Origin: VAZQ01 sp963739385
GTDB taxonomy: Bacteria > Pseudomonadota > Alphaproteobacteria > Rhizobiales > Xanthobacteraceae
Direction: 5' to 3'
DNA length: 64,000 bases
Assembly: GCA_963739385.1 (NCBI GenBank)
Contig: CAVUAI010000025.1
Span: 124,001-188,000, forward strand
Of this stretch, positions 17,082-26,414 are shown in pieces (within the stretch, counting starts at the first letter, position 1; every line of letters begins with the position of its first letter). The notes under the pieces are model-generated. The model was not told the DNA's origin. It made no database searches and saw nothing but the letters and a program-made list of their open reading frames with translations. Position numbers and translations under genes: made by a program.

Positions 17082-18026
17082 TCAGCGTGACGCCGCCAGC
17101 GGTTTGCTGAACAGCGATCTGAAGATCGAGCGGATCCATTGATTGCCGGCGTCGCGATGAAACCGGTCGTGCCAATACTGGTAGATGTCGATCTTCGGTA
17201 ATTTGATCGGCGGGGTGATCACCTGGAGATCGAGGTCCTCGGCCAGGACTGCGGCCACCGACAATGGCAGCGTCGCAACGGCATCGGTGTGCTTTGCCAC
17301 GATTGCCGCGCCGATGAAAATCGGAACTCGGCAGATGATGTTCTCCGGAGGAACCGCGGCCTCCAGCGCCCGTTCCGCCGTCTGATGGGCGTGGCCGCTT
17401 CCCGCGATCGACACGAGGACATGTTTCTCGGCGGCGAAGGCGCGCAGCGTCGGCTCGCTTCCGAGGCGGGGGTGGTGGCGCCGCGCGACGCTGACGTAGC
17501 GCTCGACCCAGAGCGGCTGGCGGCGAATCTGCTTGGTCAGTGACGCGAACGAGCCCATGGCGAAGTCGAGCTTGCCCGACTCCAGCCAGGGTTCGAGATG
17601 CTGCGCCTCGAGCTGCAGCACCCGCAGCCGCACATTGGGGGCTTCCTCCAGCAGCCGGTCGACCAGCGGCGGCAGCAGCTTGATCAGGCCGGCGTCGACC
17701 ACGCAGAAATTGAACGTGCGATCCGACGTTCGCGGGTCGAACGAGACGTGCTCGCTGCGCAACGACTGCACGCGCTCCAGGATCGCCCGCACCGGCGCCT
17801 GCAGCTGCAATGCCTTCGGCGTCGGCTCCATCCGCAACGACACCCGCACGAACAGCGGATCGTCGAAATAGCGGCGCAGGTGCGCCAGGGTCTTGCTCAG
17901 GGCCGGCTGGGTCACGTTGAGCGTGCGCGCCGCCCGCGTCAGGCTGTGCTCGCGCAGCAGCACGTCGAGAACCTGCAGGTGATGCAGGTCGGGTTCGCCT
18001 TCATAGCTGGATGGAATAGTGGCCAT
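17082..18026 (-). CDS. LysR-family transcriptional regulator
   Basis: A 314-residue regulator. The N-terminal winged helix-turn-helix is at residues about 14-72 (LHHLQVLDVLLREHSLTRAA, LNVTQPALSKTLAHLRRYF). The effector-binding domain of two Rossmann-like lobes follows. It is transcribed divergently from the HpaB-like oxygenase gene with 144 bp between starts, the usual LysR arrangement for control of a catabolic operon by its substrate or an intermediate. The inducer is unknown. The N-terminal spacing (LHHLQVLDVLL) is like NodD/NahR-type aromatic sensors. Confidence 0.93.
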   Translation of the reverse strand: MATIPSSYEGEPDLHHLQVLDVLLREHSLTRAARTLNVTQPALSKTLAHLRRYFDDPLFVRVSLRMEPTPKALQLQAPVRAILERVQSLRSEHVSFDPRTSDRTFNFCVVDAGLIKLLPPLVDRLLEEAPNVRLRVLQLEAQHLEPWLESGKLDFAMGSFASLTKQIRRQPLWVERYVSVARRHHPRLGSEPTLRAFAAEKHVLVSIAGSGHAHQTAERALEAAVPPENIICRVPIFIGAAIVAKHTDAVATLPLSVAAVLAEDLDLQVITPPIKLPKIDIYQYWHDRFHRDAGNQWIRSIFRSLFSKPLAASR

Positions 18027-18170
18027 ATCGTTTCGCTTATAGTTTAGGCGGGCGCGCGGGCGTAGGCTAGTGCCGGTTCATAGCCGGTGACCAGCGCTCT
18101 GCGATCGAAACGGCCGACGTTTCGCAACGCCGAGCTTGGTCACCGAATTCCCGCGCGAGGGAGGTCAGGC
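18027..18170. promoter_or_regulatory. divergent LysR/oxygenase regulatory region
   Basis: 144 bp between the LysR start and the oxygenase GTG. AT-rich TTATAGTTTAG near 18034-18048 suits promoter or LysR-box DNA, and GAGGGAGG at about 18157-18166 is the oxygenase ribosome site. No unambiguous T-N11-A dyad could be fixed by eye. Confidence 0.5.
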
Positions 18171-19733
18171 GTGCTGCGCACCGGTAAGCAATATCTCGAA
18201 GCGCTGAACGACGGACGCGTCGTCTGGGTGGGAAACGAGAAGATCGACAACGTCGCCACCCATCCCCTGACGCGCGACTACGCCCGGCGCACGGCCGAGT
18301 TTTTCGACCTGCATCACCGCAAGGATCTCTGGGACATCCTCACCTTCGTCGACGACGACGGCGAGCGCCGCTCGATGACCTGGTTCCAGCACCGCAGCAA
18401 GGAACAGTTAGTGCGCAAGCGCCGCTATCACGAATTCATCATGAAGCAGTTCGTGGCGGCGTCGTGCCCGCGCACGCCCGACGTCCAGAACTACATCATG
18501 GTGACCTATATCGACGATCCCGAACCCTGGGAGAAGGCCTCGATCGGTGCGGACGGGCGCGGCCTCGCCGACAATATCCGCACCTTCTACCGGCGGGCGA
18601 TGGACAACGACCTCGTCTGCGCGCCGCATTTCGTCGATCCGCAGGCGGACCGCTCCGACCCCGGCGCGCACGGCACGTCGCCGGCGCTGCGCATCGTCGA
18701 GACGACCGACGAGGGCATCGTCGTCAACGGGGTCAAGGCGATCGGGACCGGCTCCGCGTTCGGCGATTTCCTGCACATGGGCGTGTTCTTCCGGCCCGGC
18801 GCCAAGGGCGATCAGATCATCTACGGCGTCTGCCCGGCAAACACGCCCGGCGTGACCATCGTCTGCCGCGAAAGCGTCGTGAAGGACGATCCGATCGAGC
18901 ATCCGCTCGCCTCCCAGGGCGACGAGCTCGATTCCACGGTGCTGTTCGACAATGTCCTGATCCCCTGGAAATACGTCTTCCACATCGGCAACCCCGAGCA
19001 CGCCAAGCTCTATCCGCAGCGCGTGTTCGACTGGGTGCACTACCACGCCCTGATGCGCCAGGCCGTCAGGGCCGAGCTGATGGCCGGCCTTGCGATCCTG
19101 ATCTGCGAGCACCTCGGCACCGCCAAGATCGAGGCGGTGCAGGCGCGGCTGGCGCGCATCATCGGATTTTCCCAGTCGGTCGCCGCCCATGTCATCGCCT
19201 CGGAAGACCGCGGGTTCTACACGCCGGGCGGGCTCTACAAGCCCGACATCCAGCTGTTCAATTGGGGCCGCGTCTACTTCCTCGAGCATTTTGGCGCGAT
19301 GGTGCACGAATTGGTCGATCTGTGCGGGCGCTCCGCGGTGATGTTCCCGACCGAGAAGCAGTGGCAGGACCCGAAGATGCGGCCCTGGCTTGAGCGGCTG
19401 AACACGGGGCCGGTGGGCGAGCCGTATGACCGCATCCAGATTGCCCGCGTGATCCGCGATCTCTACCTGACCGACTGGGGCGGCCGGCTCTACATGTTCG
19501 AGAATTTCAACGGCACGCCGCTGCAGACGCTGCTGGCGCTGACCATGAAGCGCGCCGAGTTCGGCGGCTCCGGGCCGCTCGCCGCGTTTGCCCGCAAGGT
19601 GGTCGGCCTCGAGCTCGAGCAGGATGGCAAGGGCGAATACCAGGCCACGGCCGACTACGCCAAGGCCCAGGATAGTGCCCAAGGCGCGGCGCGCCGCGAC
19701 AAGGCGTCGGCCCCGGTGCAGGCGGCGGAATGA
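18171..19733 (+). CDS. HpaB-like flavin-dependent (group D) monooxygenase
   Basis: A 520-residue protein from a GTG with GAGGGAGG upstream; a longer start at 18087 adds 28 unconserved residues. It is the oxygenase component of the 4-hydroxyphenylacetate 3-hydroxylase family, starting VLRTGKQYLEALNDGRVVWV and carrying family blocks VNGVKAIGTGSAFGDF, PWKYVFHIGN and GRLYMFENFNGTP. Such enzymes use FADH2 from a separate reductase and hydroxylate phenols or related rings; no HpaC-type reductase gene is seen nearby. It leads a same-strand catabolic set and is divergent from the LysR gene. The substrate is unknown. Confidence 0.9.
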   Translation: MLRTGKQYLEALNDGRVVWVGNEKIDNVATHPLTRDYARRTAEFFDLHHRKDLWDILTFVDDDGERRSMTWFQHRSKEQLVRKRRYHEFIMKQFVAASCPRTPDVQNYIMVTYIDDPEPWEKASIGADGRGLADNIRTFYRRAMDNDLVCAPHFVDPQADRSDPGAHGTSPALRIVETTDEGIVVNGVKAIGTGSAFGDFLHMGVFFRPGAKGDQIIYGVCPANTPGVTIVCRESVVKDDPIEHPLASQGDELDSTVLFDNVLIPWKYVFHIGNPEHAKLYPQRVFDWVHYHALMRQAVRAELMAGLAILICEHLGTAKIEAVQARLARIIGFSQSVAAHVIASEDRGFYTPGGLYKPDIQLFNWGRVYFLEHFGAMVHELVDLCGRSAVMFPTEKQWQDPKMRPWLERLNTGPVGEPYDRIQIARVIRDLYLTDWGGRLYMFENFNGTPLQTLLALTMKRAEFGGSGPLAAFARKVVGLELEQDGKGEYQATADYAKAQDSAQGAARRDKASAPVQAAE

Positions 19734-19751
19734 TTCAGGCGAGGGACAATC

Positions 19752-20405
19752 ATGGCGAAGCAGCGCATCAGTTACATTCCGGTCGAGCAGATGGACCCTG
19801 CGATGCAGGAGGAAATGCGCCGCTGCGAGCGTGAAGGCACGCCGCGCCCGGAAAGCTCGGCGGTGCGCGCCCATGTGCCGGAGTGCTTCTGGTTCTTCGC
19901 CAATTCCTGGCGCGATATCTTCCGCAACGGCGTGCTCGATCACGCCATCAAGGAGCTGTGCCGGCTGTATGTGTCGCGCTCCGTCACCTGCGAATATTGC
20001 GGCAATCAGCGCTCGGTGAAGGCCACGACCAGCGGCGCCCTCATCGAAGACCATGTGCTGGACCTGTTGAACTTCGAGAACTCCGCCAACTACAACGACC
20101 GCCAGAAGGCGGCGCTTGCCTATGCCGAGGCGATCGTCTGGCATCTCAACACCGACGATGCGTTCTGGGACCGCCTGCACGCCCAGTTCAGCGAGCCGGA
20201 GCTGGTCGAGCTCGGCTGCATGATCGGGCTCACGCTCGGCCAGCAGAGCTGGCTGCGCCTGCTCAACATCGAGCACCACGAGGTGATGGCGGGGACCGCT
20301 GCATCGATGGCGCCCGGCTACGAGGATGCAAGCCGGCTGGCGACGACGAAGGCGGCGCCGGACTACTGGGCGAAATCCAAGACCAAGTCGGACAACGCTG
20401 CCTAG
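19752..20405 (+). CDS. carboxymuconolactone decarboxylase/AhpD-like protein
   Basis: A 217-residue all-helical protein of the AhpD/CMD fold. The redox-type motif VTCEYCGNQRS (CxxC) lies near residue 78, but the His that usually follows in AhpD is not seen. It lies 18 bp after the oxygenase gene, so the two are probably co-transcribed. In catabolic operons CMD-like proteins act as decarboxylases, isomerases or peroxidases, or have unknown auxiliary roles. With a CxxC, a thiol-peroxidase-like role protecting against leaky flavin chemistry is possible, as inference. Confidence 0.82.
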   Translation: MAKQRISYIPVEQMDPAMQEEMRRCEREGTPRPESSAVRAHVPECFWFFANSWRDIFRNGVLDHAIKELCRLYVSRSVTCEYCGNQRSVKATTSGALIEDHVLDLLNFENSANYNDRQKAALAYAEAIVWHLNTDDAFWDRLHAQFSEPELVELGCMIGLTLGQQSWLRLLNIEHHEVMAGTAASMAPGYEDASRLATTKAAPDYWAKSKTKSDNAA

Positions 20406-20449
20406 TCCAAGGACCGGGCCGCGCGGCGCGGCGGCGGAGGAGAGGGAGC

Positions 20450-21620
20450 GTGCGCAAGAGCGAAGACCGCATTCTGGTGACCCATGTCGGAAGCCTGCCG
20501 CGGGGCGACGCCCTCAATGACCTGCTGATTCGCTCCGAGCTGGGGGAGGGCGTCGACCGCCACGCGCTCGCCACCGCCATCGAGGACCGTGTCGCTCACG
20601 TCTACCGTCAGCAGCTCGACGCCGGCATCGACATCCCGAACGACGGCGAGCAGGGCCGCGTCGGCTTCCAGACCTACGTGGCCGAACGCATGTCGGGCTT
20701 CGGCGGCGAGTTCGAACCGGCGCCGTCCGCAGGAATTCGCGGACTTCCCGCAATTCGCGGACATGCTGATGAAGCGGTTCCCCCGCCGCGGCAAGCAGTT
20801 CAATGCGCCGCAGGCGATCGCCGACGTGCACTACAAGGACTCGTCCGCCATCGATCGCGAAGTGGCGCTGCTGCAGGCGCAGGCGAAGTCGACGGGCAGG
20901 AATCCCGGCGACTGCTTCATGACGGCGCCGTCGCCCGGCATCATCGCGAGTACCATGCTCAACGCGCACTATCCCACGCACCAGGATTACGTGCTGGCGC
21001 TGGCCCGGGAGATGCGCACCGAGTACCTGGCGATCCACCGCGGCGGATTCATCCTGCAGATCGACGCGCCCGATCTGGCGATGGACCGCCACATCATCTT
21101 TCAGGACAAGTCGGAAAAGGAATTCGTGGCCATCTGCGAGCAGCTGGTGGCGGCGATCAATATCGCGATCGAAGGCATTCCGCGCGAGCAGGTGCGGCTG
21201 CATTGCTGCTGGGGCAACTGGGAGGGGCCCCACACCCACGACATCGCCCTGGCGAGCCTCTTGCCGACGTTGACCAAGGCCAAGGTCGGCGCGCTCAGCA
21301 TCGAATTCGCCAATCCGCGGCACCAGCACGAATACGCGGCGCTGAAGTCGTTCAAGCTGCCGCCGGACATGATCCTCATCCCCGGGGTCATCGACACCAC
21401 CACCAATTTCGTCGAGCACCCCGAAGTGGTGGCGCGGCGGATCGAGGAGGCGGTGGCGGCGGTGGGCGATCGCGAGCGCGTCATCGCCGGCACCGATTGC
21501 GGCTTCGGCACCTTTGCGGGACGCGAATGGGTGGCCGAGGACGTGGTCTGGGCGAAGCTCAGGTCGGTGCGCGCGGGCGCCGACATCGCGTCGCAGCGGC
21601 TGTGGGGCAGGCGCCGCTGA
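20450..21620 (+). pseudogene. MetE-like (cobalamin-independent methionine synthase II) protein, frameshifted
   Basis: From a GTG at 20450 (GGAGGAGAGGGAGC upstream) the protein starts VRKSEDRILVTHVGSLPRGD, typical of short MetE-C-like proteins. The frame breaks near 20729: dropping one G there joins GGEFEPAPS to QEFADFPQFADMLMKRF and gives a full protein of about 389 residues. Zinc-site signatures survive (RLHCCWGNWEGPH and AGTDCGFGTFAGR). In catabolic operons such proteins are suspected methyltransferases or demethylases acting on thiols or methoxy groups. The shift may be a sequencing error, since both halves are well preserved. Confidence 0.82.
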
Positions 21621-21771
21621 CGGATCGATCGCGCGCGCGCCGGTCTGCCCAACGCCCGCCCAACTATAACTCGGGGCAATGGGCGTTATAGCCCGCCGTC
21701 ATGCTGGCCGCGCGCAACGTCGAATAGACTTTCTTCCAAAGAACAGAACGAAAAACTTCAGGGAGGGTGTC

Positions 21772-23403
21772 ATGAACGGACTAGCATCCGCGGAAAGTGA
21801 CGTGCCCGTATTGATCGCCGGCGGCGGGCTGATCGGCTTGTCGGCCGCGATGTTCCTGGCCCAGCACGGGATTCCCTCGCTGGTGGCGGAGCGCTTGCGC
21901 GGCGGCTCGCAGCTTCCGCGCGCCGCCTTCTTCCACATGCGCACGCTCGAAATGTTCCGCGCCGCCGGAATCGAGGACGAGGTGCGCGAACAGTCGAGCA
22001 GGGAGTTCGAGCCGGAAGGCGCGCTTGTCATCATGGATTCGCTTGCCGGCAAGAAGCTCGCCGACATCATTCCCAGCCTCAACGAGGGCGTCGACGCGCT
22101 CAGTCCGTGCCGGCGGCTGTTCGTTACCCAGCCCGGCCTCGAGCCGATCCTGCGCCGCCGCGCCGAAACCGCCGGCGCCAGGGTGCTTGCCGGGCAGGAG
22201 GCGGTCGGAGTCGAGCAGGATGCCGACGGCGTCACCTTGACGGTGCAGGACGTCAACTCCGGCAAGCAAAGCAAGCTGCGCGGGCAATACCTGCTCGGCG
22301 CCGACGGCGCGCACAGCCGGATACGCGAGGCGCTCGGCATTCCGTTCGACGGACGCGGGGTGTTCTCGAACAGCATCACCATCTATTTCCATGCCGATCT
22401 CGCCCCGCAGCTGCTGGGCAAGCAGCTGAGCGTCGTCTACATCAACAACGCCACGCTCGGCGGCTTCTTCCGCATGGACAAGGATTGCAAGTCGGGCTTC
22501 CTCGCGGTCAATACCGTCGGAGATCCAAAGAAGGATCCGAAGGCGGCGGCCGACGCAGCCGCCGACATCAGCGAAGCCCGCCTGATCGAATTCGTGCGCG
22601 CGGGCGCCGGCATCCCCGACCTGCCGGTGAAGATCGACGGCATCGCGCGCTGGCGCGCGACCTCGGACGTGGCGCGCAAGTTTCGCGAGGGCCGGGTGTT
22701 TCTCGCCGGCGACGCCGCGCATCTGATGCCGCCCAACGGCGGCTTCGGCGGCAATACCGGCATACATGATGCGCACAACCTCGCCTGGAAGCTCGCGCTG
22801 GTGCTCAAGGGCATCGCCGGGCCCGGCCTGCTCGATACCTACGAGGCCGAGCGCAGGCCGGTGGGCAAGTTCACCGTCGAGCAGGCCTATACCCGCTACG
22901 TCACGCGCACCGCACCTTATCTCGGCGCCAAGGACTTCGAGCCGCCCGCCAACGACTTCAACATCGAGCTCGGCTACCTCTATCGCTCGCCCGCGGTCTG
23001 CGCCGAGAACGGCGAGAGCAAGGTCCACGACGATCCGCGCCAGACCTTCGGCTGTCCCGGCTCGCGCGCGCCGCACCTCTGGCTCGAGCGCGACGGCAGG
23101 CGGGTGTCCACCATCGATCTGACGGGCGGCGCATTCCTGCTGCTGGCGGGACCGGAGGGCGATGCCTGGTGCGGCGCGGCGCGCAGCGCCGCCGCGCGCG
23201 CGGGCGTTGCGCTCGATGCCTACCGGATCGGGAACGAGCTGCGCGACCCCGGCGGCGGCTTTGCCGCCGCCTATGGCCTGTCGGGCTCGGGCGCCGCGCT
23301 GATCCGGCCGGACGGCTTCGTGGCCTGGCGCGCCAAAGCGCAGGCGGACGATCCGCAGGCCGCGATGGCGTGTGCCTTCGACGCGATCCTGGCGCGAGCC
23401 TGA
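21772..23403 (+). CDS. FAD-dependent aromatic monooxygenase (PheA/TfdB type)
   Basis: A 543-residue group A flavin hydroxylase from an ATG with GGGAGG upstream. FAD-binding motifs are present: VLIAGGGLIGLSAAMFLAQH at the N-terminus, DGAHSRIREALGI in the middle, and GRVFLAGDAAHLMPPNGGFG later. The C-terminal ~150 residues form the thioredoxin-like dimerisation domain of phenol hydroxylases. These enzymes use NAD(P)H and O2 to hydroxylate phenols, salicylates or resorcinol-like rings. It follows the MetE-like gene and precedes the TRAP transporter on the same strand. The substrate is unknown. Confidence 0.92.
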   Translation: MNGLASAESDVPVLIAGGGLIGLSAAMFLAQHGIPSLVAERLRGGSQLPRAAFFHMRTLEMFRAAGIEDEVREQSSREFEPEGALVIMDSLAGKKLADIIPSLNEGVDALSPCRRLFVTQPGLEPILRRRAETAGARVLAGQEAVGVEQDADGVTLTVQDVNSGKQSKLRGQYLLGADGAHSRIREALGIPFDGRGVFSNSITIYFHADLAPQLLGKQLSVVYINNATLGGFFRMDKDCKSGFLAVNTVGDPKKDPKAAADAAADISEARLIEFVRAGAGIPDLPVKIDGIARWRATSDVARKFREGRVFLAGDAAHLMPPNGGFGGNTGIHDAHNLAWKLALVLKGIAGPGLLDTYEAERRPVGKFTVEQAYTRYVTRTAPYLGAKDFEPPANDFNIELGYLYRSPAVCAENGESKVHDDPRQTFGCPGSRAPHLWLERDGRRVSTIDLTGGAFLLLAGPEGDAWCGAARSAAARAGVALDAYRIGNELRDPGGGFAAAYGLSGSGAALIRPDGFVAWRAKAQADDPQAAMACAFDAILARA

Positions 23404-23433
23404 CCGCAAAACCACAGGGAAGGGAGCAAGGAC

Positions 23434-24444
23434 ATGGGAATCGATTTTCGACATGTTTTGGTTGGCGGCCTGTCGGTCATCCTTCTGGCGGGCGCCACGC
23501 AATGTGTGGCGGCCAAGGAGCTCAAGCTGGCGACGTTCCTGCCCCCGACGCATCCGATCGTCGGGATGTACGAGCAGCTCGGCAAGGACGTGGCGCAGGC
23601 GACCAACGGCGATCTGACCATCAAGGTCTACGCCGGCGGCTCGCTCGGCGCCGGTCCGTTCCAGCAGTACAAGCGTGCGGTGGAGGGCGTCGCCGACATC
23701 GCCGACATCTGCCACGCCTTCCACGCCAAGGTGTTCGCCAAGACCATGCTGATCGTGCAGCCGGGCGCGGCCACGACCGCGAGCGACGCCACCAACCGCT
23801 TGTGGGCGGTGCCGGAGGCGACGATGACCAGCGACTACAAGGAGGTGAAGAACGTCCACATGTATTCGGTGCCGCAGGCGACGTTGATCTCGCGCGACAA
23901 GCCCGTGCGCACCATGGCCGACCTGAAAGGGATGAAGGTCATGACACCCGGCGCAGCGTTCGCGCCGATCGTCGCGTCGTGGGGCGCGTCGCCGGTGCCG
24001 ATGGACCTCAACGACATGTATAACGCGCTGTCGACCGGTGTGGTCGACATGGTTGCGCTGACGCCGACGGCGCTGATGCCGCCCTGGCGCATGAGCGAGC
24101 TCGCCAAATACGTGACGGTCGGCGTCTCCGGCCTGCACAATCCGTGCGGCGCCATCATGAACCAGGAGAGCTACGCGTCGCTCACCCCCGCGCAGAAGGC
24201 GGCGTTTGACAAGCTCACCGGCAAGGCGCTGGGGCTGCGGGCCGCCAAGATCTTCGACGACTGGGAGCAGGCGGCGTTCAAGCTGGCGAGAGAGAGCAAC
24301 CGGATCGAGCTCATCCAGCTGTCGCCGGAGGTTCGCAAGTCGCTGTTCGACGCCGCCAAGCCGGCGGTCGACAAGACGCTCACGGAGTTTGAGAAGGGCG
24401 GCATTCCCGATATCCGCGCGGCCTACGCCGCCATGAACAACTAG
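23434..24444 (+). CDS. TRAP transporter solute receptor (DctP family)
   Basis: A 336-residue periplasmic binding protein with a signal peptide (VLVGGLSVILLAGATQCVAA). It has the DctP fold signature: FLPPTHPIVGMYEQLGKDVA at the start and MADLKGMKVMTPGAAFAPIV at the domain crossover, where a ligand-binding Arg normally lies. It captures an organic anion, usually a carboxylate, and passes it to the DctQM membrane pair encoded next. Position inside an aromatic monooxygenase operon suggests that the ligand is the aromatic acid or a relative (inference). Confidence 0.93.
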   Translation: MGIDFRHVLVGGLSVILLAGATQCVAAKELKLATFLPPTHPIVGMYEQLGKDVAQATNGDLTIKVYAGGSLGAGPFQQYKRAVEGVADIADICHAFHAKVFAKTMLIVQPGAATTASDATNRLWAVPEATMTSDYKEVKNVHMYSVPQATLISRDKPVRTMADLKGMKVMTPGAAFAPIVASWGASPVPMDLNDMYNALSTGVVDMVALTPTALMPPWRMSELAKYVTVGVSGLHNPCGAIMNQESYASLTPAQKAAFDKLTGKALGLRAAKIFDDWEQAAFKLARESNRIELIQLSPEVRKSLFDAAKPAVDKTLTEFEKGGIPDIRAAYAAMNN

Positions 24445-24492
24445 ATCGGCTTTGGGGGGCCTCGGGCCCCTCAAGCAAATCGGTGAGTGGGA

Positions 24493-25047
24493 ATGCTCGC
24501 GATCGTCGATCGGCTGACACGGGCGGTGGCGCTCTATTGCGGCGGCGTGCTGCTGTTCGTGCTGATGGGCATCATCGTGGTCGATGTCACCGGCCGCTAC
24601 GTCTTCAACAGCCCGCTCTACGGCTCGCTCGACCTGTCCATCACGTTCCTGGTGCTGATCGTGGCGTCGTCCATCGCCTATGGCGGCCGCACCGGCGCCC
24701 ACGTCACCGCCGATATCTTCAAGACCTTGCTAGGTCCGCGGTTCGAGTGGATCAGCGGCATCTTCGTCAAGCTGTTCGCCGCGATCATTACGGCCCTCTG
24801 GTGCTGGCGGCTCATCGTCACCGGACGCACCGCGGCGCGGCTCGGCGAGAGCACGCTCCTCCTCAACATCCCGTTCGAGCCGATCTATTTCGCGCTCGGC
24901 GTCGGGGTCGGGCTGTATTCGCTGGTGCTGTTCACGGAGGCCTTCGTGCTGGCGCGGACCGGCGAGGTTCCTTTGCTGTCCGATGAAAGCCGCATTGTGA
25001 CGGAGCAGGGTCCCGAGGGCAGCCGCCCGCGCGAGAGCCGGCCATGA
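24493..25047 (+). CDS. TRAP transporter small permease (DctQ family)
   Basis: A 184-residue membrane protein from the ATG at 24493 (a GTG at 24487 is two codons earlier). Four hydrophobic segments are visible, with the family block VVDVTGRYVFNSPLYGSLDL after helix 1. The C-terminal tail is polar and ends by ATGA overlap with the large permease gene, so the two are translationally coupled. DctQ couples the receptor to the large permease in the inner membrane. It is the middle gene of a complete DctPQM set. Confidence 0.93.
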   Translation: MLAIVDRLTRAVALYCGGVLLFVLMGIIVVDVTGRYVFNSPLYGSLDLSITFLVLIVASSIAYGGRTGAHVTADIFKTLLGPRFEWISGIFVKLFAAIITALWCWRLIVTGRTAARLGESTLLLNIPFEPIYFALGVGVGLYSLVLFTEAFVLARTGEVPLLSDESRIVTEQGPEGSRPRESRP

Positions 25048-26348
25048 GCAACACCACGATCGGGCTCATTGGCGTCGCCGGGCTGTTCCTGCTGTTCATC
25101 CTGCGCATGCCGGTCGGCCTGTCGATGCTGATCACCGGGCTCCTCGGCACCATCGCCATCCGCGGCTGGCAGCATGCGCTGCCGTCGCTGAGCTCGGAAA
25201 CCTTCGCGATCGCGAGCTTCTACCAGCTCTCGGTCATTCCGATGTTCGTGCTCATGGGCAACATCGCCGGCGCCTCCGGCATGGGCCGCGATCTCTACAA
25301 CGCGGCGTATGCCTGGGTCGGCCATATCCGCGGCGGACTGGCGTCCGCCACCATCATCGCCTGCGCCTGCTTCGCCTCGCTCTGCGGTTCGTCGGCGGCG
25401 TCAGCCGTCACCATGGGTCGCGTCGCGCTGCCCGAGATGCGCCGCTACAAATACGACGATGCGCTCGCGACCGGCACGGTCGCCTCGGGCGGGACGCTCG
25501 GATTCACCTTTCCGCCCAGCGCCGGCCTGGTGATCTACGGGATCCTGACGGAACAGGCGATCGGGCGGCTGTTCCTGGCCGGCGTCCTGCCCGGCCTCAT
25601 TCTCACGCTGTTGTTCATCGCCACGATCTTCATCGTCACCACGATCCGCCGGGAGGCCGGGCCGCCAGGTCCGCGCGCGTCGATGGCGGAGCGCATCGCC
25701 ACGCTCGGCCGCGCCTCCAGCATCGTGCTCGTGGTGTTCGTCACCATCGGCGGCATCTATCTCGGCCTGTTCACGCCGATCGAGGCGTCGGGGTTCGGCG
25801 CGAGCTTTACGCTGCTGGTCGCACTTGTCCGACGCAAGCTGAGCATTCCGGTGATGAAGGCGATCGTCCTGCAGACCATGCGGACCACCGCCACCGTGTT
25901 CCTGATCCTGATGGGCGCCTATGTGTTCATCCCGTTCATGACGCTGTCCGAGCTGCCGGAGATCGTGGTGCGCTTCCTGCTGAGCTTCGACCTCGGGACC
26001 ACGGGCATCCTGATCATCATCATCCTGACCTACCTGGCGCTGGGGACCTTCATGGAGGATTTCTCCATGCTGATCCTGACGCTGCCGGTGGTCCTGCCGG
26101 TGCTCAAGGCGCTCGGCGTCGACCTCGTGTGGTTCGGGGTGGTGGCCGTTCTGATCATCCAGATGGGGCTGCTCAGTCCGCCGGTCGGCATCAACGTGTT
26201 CATCGTAAAGGGGCTCGTGCCGGACGTGCCGATGTACACGATCTTTCGCGGCATCTGGCCGTTCTGGTACGCGATGGGGCTGCTCATCATCCTGTTGCTG
26301 ATATTTCCGCAGCTCGCATTGTTTCTGCCCAACACGATGTTCGGTTGA
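25044..26348 (+). CDS. TRAP transporter large permease (DctM family)
   Basis: A 434-residue protein of about 12 membrane segments, overlapping the DctQ stop by ATGA. Family landmarks include RMPVGLSMLITGLLGTIAIR near the N-terminus, ACACFASLCGSSAASAVTMG in the second third, and PPVGINVFIVKG near the C-terminus. It moves the solute across the inner membrane with a cation gradient (normally Na+). Length matches the family (about 425-440). With DctP and DctQ it makes a full TRAP uptake system. Confidence 0.95.
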   Translation: MSNTTIGLIGVAGLFLLFILRMPVGLSMLITGLLGTIAIRGWQHALPSLSSETFAIASFYQLSVIPMFVLMGNIAGASGMGRDLYNAAYAWVGHIRGGLASATIIACACFASLCGSSAASAVTMGRVALPEMRRYKYDDALATGTVASGGTLGFTFPPSAGLVIYGILTEQAIGRLFLAGVLPGLILTLLFIATIFIVTTIRREAGPPGPRASMAERIATLGRASSIVLVVFVTIGGIYLGLFTPIEASGFGASFTLLVALVRRKLSIPVMKAIVLQTMRTTATVFLILMGAYVFIPFMTLSELPEIVVRFLLSFDLGTTGILIIIILTYLALGTFMEDFSMLILTLPVVLPVLKALGVDLVWFGVVAVLIIQMGLLSPPVGINVFIVKGLVPDVPMYTIFRGIWPFWYAMGLLIILLLIFPQLALFLPNTMFG

Positions 26349-26414
26349 GGCGGGGGCAGCGAACGATTTCTCGTCATCACCCGCTCATGCTGACTGCCTT
26401 AGGGAGAATGTGAC

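Noticed and set aside
18408..20279. 623-codon minus frame under the HpaB-like gene
   Set aside because: It is a shadow of the oxygenase and CMD genes with no domain features.
21781..24702. 973-codon open frame on the minus strand
   Set aside because: It lies opposite the FAD monooxygenase and DctP genes, is Arg/Gly/Asp-rich with no family motifs, and is a product of high GC and codon bias.
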